Shown: positions 40,801 to 42,014, counted from the stretch's first letter. The stretch is 42,014 nucleotides of DNA from Nostoc sp. CHAB 5836 (GCF_020829445.1 NZ_JAIVFV010000036.1:1-42014), one strand, 5' to 3'. Numbers and translations are program-made. Notes: a model not told the origin generated them from the letters alone.

Positions 40801-42014
40801 GAAAAGACGTTATTATTTTCATTTGATTCTAATTGGTAATATTTTTCATCAGTAATAAATAGTAGGTATTGGTTGCCTGTAGCTGTTTTTGGTAAGGTAA
40901 TTGTTTGAGCGAGGGTATACTTAGTATTAACTGCCAGTAGCGTTTGTTTTGATATACGGCTAATGAAAGTATCTGTAACATCGAAAATGTTATCTACAGA
41001 CAGATAAATTGCATCATACCAATTTGTTGCATCTGTTATGTCTTTGCCTTGGTTTTCTACTGTCCAACTGACACCTATGTTAGAACCAGATTTTATGGTT
41101 GTTTTTACATCTACACCTGTTATCTTTAAATCAGGTAACTGATTATCCTCAATATAGGTAGTGTTGGAAGTGTCAAAGGTTCCGACATTTTGTTGAATAG
41201 TTCCTGCTGCTTTGATGAATTTACCACCGTTAAATTTCAGTCTACCTTGACGCAGGTCAACTGTACCTGTGTTATTGAATGTGGAATTCTCAAAAATGGT
41301 TGTTCCGGTCGTATTTGATTTGATTAAAGTACCGCTATTGTTCAAGGTGACGTAGTACAGACGAGCATCATTTTTAATCTCAAATATGCCTTGGTTATTA
41401 ATTACCTCATCAGCACTTCTGTCATCAGCTTCAATATAATATCTATCACTATTCCAGCTAACAGTACCTTGGTTGTTCAGAGTAATTTTATTTCTTAAAT
41501 ATTTATAATTGCCACCATCGTTGATATTCAGAGTTGCTTCAGCAGCAATATTAACTATTCCTGGGCCACTAATTACCCCTGTATACCATTGATTATTTTG
41601 TCCTTTAAGTGTGACTGTTCCTGTTGTGTTTAATGCTCCACTGTTGAGGATGAAGTCATTCTTAATAATTACCGTTCCTGTGGTGTTTAATGTTCCACCA
41701 CTTATGACTAAGTTTGCCAAATTCACTGTTGACTGGTTAAAGTTAACATTACTCCCAGTAACCAAAATTGTTCCTGTATCAGTAAAGCTGGTATCAGAGG
41801 TAAAAGTATACTGATTACTCCACTCAGCAGTGGTATTAGCAGCTAGTTTGAAAGTTCCACCATTACTGCTACCACTACCTCTAAAGTTCAGTCTACCTTG
41901 ACGCAGGTCAACTGTACCTGTGTTATTGAATGTGGAATTCTCAAAAATGGTTGTTCCGGTCGTATTTGATTTGATTAAAGTACCGCTATTGTTCAAGGTG
42001 ACGTAGTACAGACG
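15468..42014 (-). CDS. Giant modular surface/secreted protein, 5' end outside the window
   Basis: An uninterrupted frame of at least 8,848 residues that is open to the right edge. N to C (plus-strand positions fall): repetitive beta-rich region, one CARDB, three cadherin-like repeats, eleven more CARDB domains, pre-peptidase- and IPT-like beta domains, an NHL-like propeller, about nine He_PIG-type repeats, an RHS/YD module, a dockerin, Ig-like and ZU5-like domains, a hydrophobic hairpin, an IPT domain, a YVTN-type propeller, an alpha/beta-hydrolase-like domain, a jelly-roll-like domain, a nuclease domain, a zincin, a cadherin-like repeat, six PKD, three Calx-beta and a final Ig-like domain. 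The many calcium- and carbohydrate-associated beta modules imply an extracellular adhesin-like protein. There is no RTX nonapeptide array or sorting motif at the C-terminus; secretion signals may be in the missing N-terminus. A pentapeptide-repeat gene lies antisense within it. Enzyme activities are inferred from motifs only. Confidence 0.85.
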   Translation of the reverse strand, partial: RLYYVTLNNSGTLIKSNTTGTTIFENSTFNNTGTVDLRQGRLNFRGSGSSNGGTFKLAANTTAEWSNQYTFTSDTSFTDTGTILVTGSNVNFNQSTVNLANLVISGGTLNTTGTVIIKNDFILNSGALNTTGTVTLKGQNNQWYTGVISGPGIVNIAAEATLNINDGGNYKYLRNKITLNNQGTVSWNSDRYYIEADDRSADEVINNQGIFEIKNDARLYYVTLNNSGTLIKSNTTGTTIFENSTFNNTGTVDLRQGRLKFNGGKFIKAAGTIQQNVGTFDTSNTTYIEDNQLPDLKITGVDVKTTIKSGSNIGVSWTVENQGKDITDATNWYDAIYLSVDNIFDVTDTFISRISKQTLLAVNTKYTLAQTITLPKTATGNQYLLFITDEKYYQLESNENNNVFSQAIQFLNINNNPPTEVQLSNNKIDENSLNGTLIGTLSTIDPDLDETHTYKLLDSASGRFFLDGNQLKVANGGLLDFENQRKYNIIIQSVDQGGLSLDKTFEIRINNVNEAPFNIQLSNTQIDENTSNNSLIGTFNTLDLDEFESYVYELVNDANGRFKIVGNELQVANSSLLDFEDNTSQTVRVKATDAGNLSFEKTFTIAIKNVNEAPTAIQLSYNSINEHSPNGTVIATFTTIDTDRNDSHTYTLLNNADGRFAITNNRLIVANSALLDFEQNTNHIITVITQDLGGLTDEENFNINILNVKEIDLVPTITKLNNIPITSGTILRATSGDLISLEWDVKNAGADDTPGSWIDRIYLSDAPPERFTPNNNDFIKEVTHTAGLVAKTSYIENLNIKLPININGTKYLYVITDANNSINELNNTENAEQNIVFQQLEIELAPYADLSVTNIIAPALTIGDPASVTVGWTVTNLGNGIGKTSTWVDRIIASLDRRIGNSDDIILANFTHNGFLNVGENYTRSEKLRLSPGFQGRYNLFVQTDATSQVFENSLETNNTNTANNNFDVVRTPYADLLLSEVQAKATASSGQLLQVSWKVANSGIGITNTSSWTDRVSLSSDPEGKNIIADLGTFEHVGALAVGGTYNPSVDVTLPNGLSGNYYLVVTTGGPFEFIYTDNNSRTSNAVQVNFTPPPDLVVSKVTSPTAAQSGNKIDVSWTVDNSGIGDAVGSWTDQIFLKQVGDGEQLISLGSFTYSNGLQAGKNYTRSEQFVLPSTVQGLYEVVVKTNTTNSLYENGVTNNNTSSTNPNNLLVSLTPRPDLQVKEIIAPTTVNAGGTISLEFIVTNEGTISTNTPNWQDRVYLSLDDKISYDDLSLGSFSNGAALASLESYRTQANTLIIPKYFRGEAYLIVQADANGLLDEYPRESNNTKAVKLNINSLPPADLVTSNVIAPTLAFEGSKIKVRYTVTNLGIGETDRDSWTDTIWLTRDKNRPSPANREGGAEDILLTSVGHNGFLKVDEKYEAEIDVTIPSQVTGEWYITAWSDAYNIVLEDTLDINTNPDDPTELDNNNYKARPITILLTPPPDLVVTSVTPTTQAVGGQPFSVDWTVTNLGANGVAASNWVDNVYLSDSPTLNAPGAKQWFLGSVGHDGNLGVNSSYTGKLDTVLSPGASGSYIIVQTNSNGGVWEGPYTNNNLLNANTLVTSSAADLIVTNVKTLPQNFSGERTTVEWTVKNIGSDLWSGTRYWYDEIWVSPDSTFIPERATKVGFVPYSPQQSLLSGDSYTQTQDITLPAGIDGEYYIYVSTDYSYDRNTERFRGGIPTSGDNNSLRGSFEYRVFEDTTNNLNSALLPVTYFEADLEVTNLVVPETSPTSGQTIRVNWTVSNTGSRDTRETSWSDRVYLSRDESLDFNDTFLGEFTRRGSLKQGQSYIGNSEFTLPDGIDGNFYLLVFTDSNISKGYNRLTYESVSQTLARVPEFQDEGNNITATPMKVTLQPPADLLVSSVIIPERATTGQSFNLKYTVKNEGTGDTPTRQNRWNDLIYLSRDEFLDGKSDRYLGYVEHTGSLSAGGNYTVNKTLQLPTDFVGSYYVFVITDAPQSSPRGMVFEGNNEGNNAKASTQPLVLELPPPADLQVDEITIPSSAKSGEQVQISWKVTNYGDNPASGEWSDAVYLSTDAVWDINDPLIGRVTHSGNLAKNADYTSTLTANLPPAIPGQYRIIVRSDIFNQVYEAENEANNRTTSADPLNVTVEQLQLGVAKETTLSTGQERLFEIHLQAGQTLRVNANSAATLAANEVFIRFGHSPTTIVYDAAYTGVLGPNQSVIIPTTKTGTYYVLVRGYAQPNNNTPLSLLADVLPFEITDVVTDRGGDSRYVTTNIIGAQFQPGAIVKLVRPGIAEYNPVRYQVIDSTKITAIFDLTDAPHGLYDVKVINPDSRVAIVPYRYLVERAIEQDVTIGLGGPSILAPGDTATYGVSVQSLTNIDTPYVHFSFGTPQLGTNAEVFNLPYTEFSSNLRGNPEGVLQDVPWASLTSDVNTNGEILAPGYVLDLPNAGFVGRTFNVRTYPGLQDELILDPKGLDDVLDEDIAFRFHILATATAMTRAEFVQQQTASALRLRNAILLDPTASVSLTVLAANVNTWTNAYLAALEQAGLLRPENQAPPIRENPQVISLMATLATGLLLGPAGHQIISSNNLVNFFEQVRKWYGNNPSLRGQESAVDLKQYDLGLSQKTHAQSFNVYVPFGDARVELPQGVAVPPPSFGSFFNSAGTVSNLATLTGPLGYGMENIIPAGTALPYTIRFENAAAADSNVGEVRIVTKLDDDLNPRSFQLGSLRLGDIQIHIPTGRGTFSGDFDFTSSKGFILRVSAGLDVVSNTATWLIQAIDPNTGEVVQNRDIGLLPPNKANGVGSAFVSYTILPKIGSATGTEITSAARVIYNTAAPLDTAEVTNIIDGTAPTTILNATPLVAGGSDYLVKWTATDDAAGSGIKHVTVYVAEDGNDFKIWQQRTTETSGVYVGRSGHTYEFLALATDNAGNKEQPSLGISAPNDGSAVNLGTLPTVEKTTQPELGTPPLPQPQPSTNQLFLEAKQGIPSATPTTHPSEFSSVLRPFIASSFATGIPNSHANIAPLAIAVLKDGSVLASGGANRGSLYNFSPTGGAASSPLTTLQYPIFDLATDSNGSLWATTGGGPLLQLDSQTGNIVKQYGDSITQALAIQAGTGLIYVSSGKGIEIFNPISETFTHYSDLRVDSLAFNADGKLWATTWPQRGDIVRFNDLGQPEKILEFDSPVDSIAFGKAGSRLAGLLFVSNNNGTLIMVDLATLQHVKVASGGSRGENITTTDDGRVLLSQSHQIDIFNPVIAPKVAATNPAPNAIVALPQGTISVTFDQDMFAGSANDTTSVLNPANFEVVSASGTITPQSVRYDAKTRTVLLDFNTLTPDHYELRVSPNLKSTAGAELTDGYKEQFTAISDFSALVDLKFTNPRSDRQHQTISYDVILTSKASSDLLLPVMLLLDPAQSFTGVPTGATRNASGAYMVDLQDNLPQGVLKAGQSTTAHTITVYNPSALRVEFTPGIYALPYPNQAPIITSAPVLTAYSGQSYNYQVAANDPDGAVLGYLLYDAPIGMSVDQNTGLITWSPTQQSLVSTDVTLQVYDLRGAHTTQSFTLNVVGGNHKPVFNTPVVSGGIIVSSANGTVSGGSSANGTVSGGSSANGTVSGGSSANGTVSGNSSANGTPITIKGAEGKSLQIKLSATDTDRNQLRYWADNLPNGAIFDSATGILTWTLGYEAAGTYENVQFTVSDGIERVTQTATILIAPTNQAPTLIRPANTIVREGEKIRIQLQATDADITSPSSSSPPSLSPSLTPSLLYSSPLLPGGSTLDSRTGLFEWTPAYFQAGEFEIPFNVSDGESITTQTTKITVLNANAAPVFDNLGTWQIQEGQSVRFRAFALDPDNPGFVPQDRNADGQLTINEGSDPSVTYTVSGLPTGATFDPITAMFAWTPGYANAGTYNVTFTATDDGNGTGATKETSLIVPITVFNTNRAPAIAEFTNVTLNRGETRELVLRVSDADHDPLVLQLKAESTGYNIPDFVKFTDNGDGTATLRLTPGVSDGGNYSFTLVARDNGNGGGVLAVQQDEYTFVVSVNAPNDAPKLPFIGNKVAVVGETLKFLVKASDRNQDNLNFNLSSLPPSATLTPTAIYGEALFSWTPTLADTGTYPVTIGVQDSGNGNSTEVLTSQQVFNLVVRTANTAPILRAIANQTIAEGQTLNLVLSGSDADGDTLTYSASNLPPGAVLDVAQGILTWTPNLGQAGTYNNITLTASDGNKSSSQSFAILVNNTNIAPVLAPLPIQTGLENNLVQFTLAAGDIDNDSLIYSAVSPLPRSATFDPRTGQFTWKPNYEQAGEYILRFAATDAQGASDVRDVTLRVANVNRSPVISVSPHAVALGETLQFTVAGTDPDNGTNLTYSAVDLPLGALLDAVTGRFTWTPNPGQVGDYGVTYAVSDGEKTVTQTSLVRVAVAASVPIVSFDLTPSFPAVPGQKVIVQTLASSFAAITNLTATVDGRPVTIDSQGSIEITPTTPGRLVVDVTATDADGRVGHNSTVVKVRDQQDLAAPVVAFAPGLDGAKLTGVTNIIGSVSDRNLDSWVLEIADFGEDVYKTLASGNGTVSEGAITQFDPGKLENGFYQLRLRATDISDRSSETQALVEVNTTTKPSAYTRTETDLSITFSSPYTPHPTPYTLNLIRTYSSLNADEVGSFGNGWQLASKETNIQTNVPLTGRESLGVYEPFRVGTRLYLTTPTGERVGFTFAPQKHTIPGLTYYTPSWVADSGVNYTLSSASAKLTLAGNRFYDLKTGHAYNPGSGEFDGADYTLSSANGTVYHLSAAGGVTEQVGVNGTRLIYSDSGITSDTGETVRFVKDAAGRLTQITAPDGSLVVYSYDALGNLVSARNLASGQSSRYGYSLTPSLPHSLTPLLTLVTGTPLTGGEAITYSATPQVSPVLADLGSAAQFQSKTINGSVGDRYTFSLRDSELRSTATGTVLLGVELQGNMTLPTLLGLTPVATHLDASGSYALFGVNRAGLNLISLSNTSPTHSLSLFIAGDVNHDGLVDGVDSQLLGLAIASGVYNTTYDFNRDGVINATDVQILGSNYGFTANRAPVVTSTSVLTHTDLSTSVALDKLATDAEGDAIFYRIINPVNGAVTFTPDGHSAFFTPTAGYSGTASFDVVADDGFSSSTPAKVTVNVSNAALVNLDFARRGLRLDVGGSTELMVVGDFADQQDVILPYSYLQLASDNSTVAAVSAGKVTGFSDGVSVLSASRNGITAVTALRVGELGAPKNQTEFNLALAETNGLNVYPQAVTLVEGVKRQILVGINEVIDSPDLRTATSGTRYFVNNPNLLQVSSDGLITALDEGVANVTVISGATEYVLPVRVEIPHLNSAVLGKDGGAVQAIDGSMVMVAPGALKDNATVSIKQLSKNELALPIPEDKFSFAGAFKLDVGNNSLDLPVQLAIPAPVGLAVGTEVFFMRQGELPDETGINQPIWFMEESGVVGADGMIRTQSPPWNGAYQSGTYSIAIPKFEYSTVRLQLGIGLTIIGGALIVAGVASGFAAARSPIFSKNSYLGPTSLTSLGIIGFVAGVTLLETTDQPQVTVVTIPSVGLPYKTLTGVQLNLNQITSKVTPSAIIQVPPPSVVTDITPVVENIALDFDEQGAFLHITGHNFGNKPENLTVDLKFGLQTFEQDNITILDPEAEGKEELKFRLPDFVPYNNDVSFTIVRQIPSQIRTPVEEESERVKVPVPLCIETAVTVNALSDTVKLINALNPKEIVTQAGVENLLLASIPIGTPDQRDMPRYVATTNDASLAYVPLMGSGEIAVIDVVGMRSLDVDPLKEGINSIHLQNAAGAAPADIIIHPSNKFAYVADRNKGQIFVLDIDSLSPNYNKHISTIPVKDALNGIRQMAMNSDGTLLFVTSANSSKPGKGAISVISVDFNDKPSNGVQVNSNKWHQQIGVIETDAGVEGISGTPDADQMIFTNRLKDAEGYGVLTITKDDPNQFTATTKYAPLNLGSIYDYFDVNEAVAVTMIRDPGNSEEYAFVAGRNGRLFGSGIESIDGLKAGSNIGIIKDPLGDNPQLIAATRPIPMGLTQDLAITSDNRYLYATNPGVNGTFVYDVQEIIKTIKEKSSQQLSDKPLEELNSAVGIAANFGSGSGASALGIGASFGLGIASTRPLLNLIQPIQVINEETLTPTFQWNFAGITDDVLNICYNPTKEEEVKEVNLYVSVFPTGQGLLPKDRWTELKDIPKAANDPKLINDYNPNRILTAKWTKSVVASSSEEGVWTWNGGSKIGSNDEFILPDNLILTSGQNYYWAVEAVTDKGKKYVVENGKFETPLPAANNDGIFSSVTILTRGIEPVSQYKVDDQLAAMAKHIAGDEGAVLEYNKEAGTWKPIAGSKSPQLGKSLVIVADWIHAVADQSKLYNAGFAEAAADTFFASLVQLDQQYHNSVGDEKYGAILESPLHFVGFGQGAVVNSEIIQRLGTFFPNAGGLSKENRDLQMTTVDAYDFDSNYPDGTFKNILDPYVKVWENVTYADNYYQQNGQKDSLNGRSLDGADWNVDLGNMAGFDQDLSKGGSHRNALTWYAGTANLNETKLPSKTGDDVYRRLGDLLAASGEQKLAWYTPDHTDANFETGEQKAPWEGIGTGWFYSTLGGGDELRPYNIGGNKQSIESITDFNGYLKDKRSLVSEDNTYDARMRGDFAVPTLFNGNFDAVAFNAGEQQSVAGWSLYNGANDASQANLKLWSQIVNLSNPANYPDNYTLELKSGQSITHNRFVVPDWGVLRFDLHVPVPESATDPQNSVVRVFLDDYELQSSAFQGLLRKDQKRNNNDVDYTDDGYPAVDLRQYKGDLGARNGEGQSNRISFAKEGFQTFQVDIPNEFRGKVATLKFEVSGGKTIYLDNVFFKSQHLLFGNPALNGEEARKDIDTPKFTTSYNPYIPTDPPSSFSNSYLIERPQYSLSYNNDLKTPNWVSYQLNKSWLGAENGSDFGSDPRLPFATQIQKNDVPDSSSYQRGHMTTASHRSRNEQDYVATYLMSDIIPQPLRKPNDRWTALEKDLTDLVNIYNKEFYIIAGRDGATTKTISSKVSVPESLWKVVLVMDKPGQGISDVTKDTLAFGIRLPNTLATYNGPEFNADGSKSKYYDNNGNPLQVGQDPDNDWKTNFSLISNQNEYGLFNVKELESITGYNFLSNIPTEIQETIENRDVNDILTKLNVIKPASLIAATEDELKLSEKGTAFDSAIGHSSIVNKIPITPNNVWSDVSISEVSFNQNSELETTDVGSTEESTSSIHLSQVGSSQIGFSQVTPTQVGGIQIRIPDNSAFQPSAFQGNTKQIGSSQISSTQIGLSQIGSAQVDISQNSAFEVNRTVEGNTLGLDQLNPSKIALSISIPSQQLLSSYFPSHELTSNFFSNLKYSVDNIWGDLLNSETPTFNINLQITDLPTGQLAEAQITQFDSFGRPNGGTILIDHDANGIDWFIDPTPLDHSEFAQTLTDTAYRATTGDASGKYDLLTTILHETGHLLGIINGNPGFDSNVKTLNGKKVFLGKDFTANLSPDESHLDAAVHPYDLMNNTLAPGVRKLPSLLNQQIINAIRGINTSVPQRPTNPSPQPFFLPVTPTNYQPTYTQPITPITRTSPAPLTAILLADITNGNFTETDTTKPEYGWTTRGAATILNSAAVLTEDSPFNSNFTQTFIIPSHAKYLQFTLKNTTLGANTPTAPGDAFEVALLNPNTKQSLINTVTGLTQTDSLLNIQNDGTYYTSNKVTLVNTTPNSTLTLNQPLTFKVDLTGIQAGTTATLYFDLLGFGAKDAKVVLDNVILLDNDFIAPVANNDRATTNQTQPVTINILRNDTDADSSINPTTLTIQTNPSNGAIAIKGDGTVTYTPNPTFVGTDTFTYTITDTDGLTSNTATVNITVNNIAPVITVITGDTTTTEGTTANFSATAVDPGDQLTYLWNFGDNSQLVEGQNATHTYADNGTYIATLTVMDSLRVSSFQTLSITVNNVAPTVRAGTDFTANEGQTVTFNGTYTDPGILDTHTYTWDFGDGNTINGTLTPTHIYANNGTYTAKLTITDFDGSVSNDTLTVTVNNVAPVINTINSDITINEGAIANFNAIATDQGFDNLTYNWDFGDGTGPLVGQSVSHIFADNDDYTVSLTVRDSDGAVTIQTLNVKVNNVAPTVSAGTDSIANEGQTITFNGSFTDPGILDTHTIEWNFGDGNTATGIVNPTHTYTQNGTYSVTLTVRDNAGASTIDTLTVTVNNVAPIITQLTGTTEVAEGTPAYFTAAATDAGKDTLTYTWDFGDGSSPVQGFDVSHIFKDNGNYTVTLTVGDTDGATTTQTLITKVNNVAATVDAGVDQIMYTNEPVIFDGKFTDPGILDTHNITWDFGDGASIAGVLNPSHTYAQDGQYIVSLKIQDSDGAISNDTLTLSVKKPPTMSVSDISIVEGDNGNKYAVFTASLNQASLRIVTANYSTTDGTATSSSDYTTTNGTITFETGEISKTITVQVLGDTKDEFDETFFLNFTSVINATIVNNKVSATILDDDASPSITIGDRTITETDNGTTSITYTVNLSAPSGKPISVKYSTADGTAIALDDYTATNGIINFEKGETTKTITVQVLGDTIDEFDESFFVNLSDATNATIVNQIALGTIVDNDAPPSITIGDTTITEGHNGTQILNFTVSLNTASQKAISVKYDTANGTAIAGSDYTATSGILTFTPGETTKTVSVQVIGDRLDELHENFFVNLSQAINANIADAQAIGTIMDDDSSPTLTVATVPGQLWPPNHKMVQVKVQVNVSDDFDANPTVKLVSITSNEPDNGLGDGDTAGDIEIRSDGQIFLRAERSGNGNGRIYTLTYSATDSAGNVTVATTKVSVPKNQGK
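16815..18370 (-). other. Giant protein: six PKD domains
   Basis: Six repeats of about 260 bases, each with the PKD core WNFGDG/WDFGDG, followed by HTYADNGTY or a variant, and joined by NNVAP. PKD domains are Ig-like spacers typical of secreted proteins. Odd- and even-numbered copies resemble each other more than their neighbours (VSAGTDSIANEGQ against INEGAIANFNA), so the array probably grew by duplication of two-domain units. Confidence 0.85.
18370..19330 (-). other. Giant protein: cadherin-like repeat, jelly-roll-like domain and proline-rich linker
   Basis: A tandem cadherin-like repeat (NDRATTNQTQPVTINILRND) precedes the PKD array. Before it is a domain of about 180 residues with NGNFTET at its start and LDNVILLDND at its end, the layout of carbohydrate-binding jelly rolls. 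A Pro/Thr-rich linker (TPTNYQPTYTQPITPITRT) separates this from the zincin. Confidence 0.6.
19390..19800 (-). other. Giant protein: zincin metalloprotease-like domain
   Basis: Seen: LLTTILHETGHLLGIIN (zinc motif HETGH at 19560-19574, about residue 7475 of the visible part) and, downstream, HPYDLMNN, which fits the Met-turn of metzincins. In metzincins the motif is HExxHxxGxxH or D; here the last position is Asn, so the third zinc ligand is missing or replaced. Preceding text IDHDANGIDWFIDPTP resembles the substrate-side strand of these domains. Activity is uncertain. Confidence 0.65.
19911..20435 (+). CDS. Pentapeptide-repeat protein nested antisense in the giant gene
   Basis: 174 residues. 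ATG 19911 has a strong Shine-Dalgarno GGAGG (19899-19903) seven bases upstream. The start TAEELLARYADGERDFRGIE and the end TTMPDGTIKSG are typical of cyanobacterial pentapeptide-repeat proteins. Between them run A(D/N)LxX repeats (RQADLCRADLTGADLFG; RDANLYSANLRW; EADLRGTNL), which fold as a right-handed four-sided helix. Function is unknown; some relatives mimic DNA. The gene lies entirely within the giant minus-strand frame, codon on codon. So any TTA, CTA or TCA codon here would be a stop in the giant protein. I count 20 Leu codons (15 TTG, 3 CTC, 2 CTG) and no TTA or CTA, and no TCA, unlike nearby genes where TTA is common. In the giant frame the repeats read as SQIGS-like pentads. Alternatively the plus frame is the shadow, but its typical ends and ribosome site argue against that. 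Confidence 0.75.
   Translation: MAWEITAEELLARYADGERDFRGIELIQSEGVPLDSSIDLEGAILRDINLRGAYLRQADLCRADLTGADLFGVSLESAWLKRAIVRDANLYSANLRWCDLTEADLRGTNLAQMNATSALFCGANISGFEFAILIKTNFRDAYIAPNIIWSYGNFVYDTTMPDGTIKSGPFFGEF
20560..21310 (-). other. Giant protein: NucA/EndoG-type DNA/RNA non-specific nuclease domain
   Basis: Seen in order: WVSYQLNKSWLG, SSYQRGHMTTASHR (catalytic His at 21072-21074, about residue 6975), YLMSDIIPQ, KPNDRWTALEKDL and EFYIIAGRDG. This is the core of the His-metal (beta-beta-alpha) nuclease family that includes Anabaena NucA and Serratia nuclease. The His, the metal-binding Asn region (PNDRW) and the Glu of WTALE are present. The usual Asp of DRGH is Gln here. The length (about 250 residues) suits a complete domain. 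A secreted nuclease within an adhesin-like protein could degrade external DNA or act as an effector; this is inference. Confidence 0.8.
21340..22000 (-). other. Giant protein: jelly-roll-like (carbohydrate-binding type) domain
   Basis: A stretch beginning TLFNGNFDAVAFNAGEQQ and ending TIYLDNVFFKSQ, with repeated hydrophobic strands between (LRFDLHVPVP; VVRVFLDDYELQ; VATLKFEVSGG). This start and end are typical of carbohydrate-binding or related jelly-roll folds. It lies between the hydrolase-like and nuclease domains and may anchor or present them. Confidence 0.5.
22300..23080 (-). other. Giant protein: alpha/beta-hydrolase-like domain with altered nucleophile elbow
   Basis: Seen: KSLVIVADWIH (first strand and loop), LHFVGFGQGAVVNSEIIQRL (elbow, 22710-22724), VDAYDFDSNYPDG and GSHRNALTWYAGT. 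The pattern fits lipase/esterase-type domains, with the usual GxSxG written as GFGQG, so the nucleophile Ser is absent. The later His may still be there. A binding or structural role is therefore more likely than catalysis. Fold assignment is by pattern only. Confidence 0.5.
23600..24790 (-). other. Giant protein: YVTN-type beta-propeller
   Basis: Repeats of the type ASLAYVPLMGSGEIAVIDV, KFAYVADRNKGQIFVLDI, TLLFVTSANSSKPGKGAISV, EYAFVAGRNGRL and RYLYATNPGVNGTFVYDV, each blade about 50-70 residues. These match YVTN/Lactonase-type surface propellers. A fibronectin-type segment (TPTFQWNFAG to NYYWAVEAVTDKGK, 23110-23600) follows toward the C-terminus, before the hydrolase-like domain. Confidence 0.75.
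24930..26830 (-). other. Giant protein: Ig-like, ZU5-like, hydrophobic hairpin and IPT region
   Basis: N to C: a cadherin-like repeat (LATDAEGDAIFYRI), two Big_2-like repeats (LQLASDNSTVAAVSAGKVTG; LLQVSSDGLITALDEGVANV), and a ZU5-like domain (GKDGGAVQAIDGSMVMVAPG). Two strongly hydrophobic stretches follow (LTIIGGALIVAGVASGFAAA near 25456-25530 and LGIIGFVAGVTLL near 25364-25405). Then comes an IPT/TIG-like domain (FLHITGHNFGNKPENLTVDL). The hydrophobic pair is unusual in a secreted protein. Confidence 0.6.
26835..26998 (-). other. Giant protein: type I dockerin
   Basis: Two EF-like calcium loops are visible, GDVNHDGLVDGVDSQLL and YDFNRDGVINATDVQILG, separated by about 14 residues, the standard dockerin layout. 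Dockerins bind cohesins. No cohesin domain is recognised in this window, so a partner would be elsewhere or the module is used structurally. Confidence 0.8.
26998..27042. repeat. Short tandem repeat inside the giant gene (GAGAGAGGGAGTGAG)
   Basis: Low-complexity purine-rich DNA that encodes SLSNTSPTHSLSLF between the dockerin and the preceding domain. It resembles the repeats at 27364 and 30691 and is kept in frame. Confidence 0.6.
27364..27410. repeat. Octamer repeat GTGAGGGA inside the giant gene
   Basis: About five units of GAGTGAGG in a row. It encodes SLTPSLPHSLTPLLT, placed directly after the YD repeats. An octamer is not a multiple of three, so only certain copy numbers keep the giant frame open. 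Confidence 0.8.
27400..28150 (-). other. Giant protein: RHS/YD-repeat module
   Basis: Seen: LIRTYSSLNADEVGSFGNGW (typical start of RHS-like cores), YLTTPTGERVGF, RFYDLKTGHAYNPGSG, then YD repeats GRLTQITAPDGSLVVYSYDA and LGNLVSARNLASGQSSRYGY. Only one or two YD units exist, so a closed RHS cage is unlikely. RHS sequences often accompany toxin domains, which is of interest given the nuclease further on. Confidence 0.7.
28072..28112. repeat. GTGTGGG/GTGTAGGG short tandem repeat inside the giant gene
   Basis: Units GTGTAGG, GTGTGGG, GTGTGGG, GTGTAGG encode SSPYTPHPTPYTLN at the very start of the RHS-like module. The same kind of repeat occurs in non-coding DNA near 2780-2830. Confidence 0.7.
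30691..30740. repeat. GAGTGAGG-type tandem repeat inside a He_PIG domain
   Basis: The DNA consists of units such as GAGTGAGG and GAGGGGGA and encodes SSSSPPSLSPSLTPSLLYSS. It replaces part of a loop after the DAD calcium turn of one He_PIG repeat; the domain resumes with LPGGSTLDSRTG. Confidence 0.75.
31101..31235. repeat. 30-bp tandem repeat, four and a half copies
   Basis: Units begin at 31101, 31131, 31161, 31191 and 31221 (partial). Each encodes ten residues of the type SANGTVSGGS, a flexible Gly/Ser linker placed in a He_PIG domain before its calcium turn. Copies differ by only a few bases, so the array is young and in frame. Confidence 0.9.
31880..32990 (-). other. Giant protein: NHL-like propeller and Big_5-like domain
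   Basis: Blades such as PIFDLATDSNGSLWATTGGG, LAIQAGTGLIYVSSGKGIEI and SLAFNADGKLWATTWPQRGD suggest an NHL/SMP-30-like propeller (32230-32990). The following APNAIVALPQGTISVTFDQD to TPDHYELRVSPN (31880-32220) fits a Big_5 Ig-like domain. Confidence 0.6.
33150..35560 (-). other. Giant protein: pre-peptidase-like domain and unassigned beta-rich core
   Basis: N to C: a pre-peptidase C-terminal type domain (TGQERLFEIHLQAGQTLRVN, about 35270-35560), an IPT-like part (about 34960-35260), then about 480 residues I cannot assign. That part includes a helical stretch (RAEFVQQQTASALRLRNAIL) and DUF11-like text near 33480-33900 (PYTIRFENAAAADSNVGEVR). An Ig-like domain with WTATDDAAGSGIKHVTVYV closes the region. 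Confidence 0.5.
35570..39890 (-). other. Giant protein: eleven CARDB domains
   Basis: Eleven units of about 125-145 residues. Each starts with a form of ADL-x-V-x-x-(I/V)-x-x-P, then a W-x-V-x-N motif (SWTVENQG, SWKVANSG, DWTVTNLG) and then W-x-D-x-(I/V)-(Y/W)-L-S. Starts lie near 39860, 39470, 39090, 38740, 38360, 37990, 37555, 37180, 36735, 36310 and 35910. CARDB domains are extracellular Ig-like adhesion modules. DNA copies have diverged, so the array is old. Confidence 0.85.
39890..41160 (-). other. Giant protein: three cadherin-like repeats and one CARDB domain
   Basis: Three repeats with NEAP at the boundary, then QLS-x-x-x-I-(D/N)-E, a DxD turn, GRF and LDFE (LLDFENQRKYNI, LLDFEDNTSQTV, LLDFEQNTNHII). 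This is the calcium-type cadherin-like pattern common in bacterial adhesins. A separate CARDB unit (about 40780-41160) precedes them. Confidence 0.8.
41236..41363. repeat. Perfect 128-bp direct repeat, first copy (partner 41887-42014)
   Basis: Positions 41236-41363 and 41887-42014 are identical for all 128 bases that can be compared, with an offset of 651 bp (217 codons). The second copy is cut by the window edge. The repeated protein text (GTLIKSNTTG, FNNTGTVDLRQGRL) belongs to a beta-solenoid-like N-terminal region rich in Asn, Gly and Thr. A recent in-frame duplication, possibly of many units further upstream. Confidence 0.9.
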
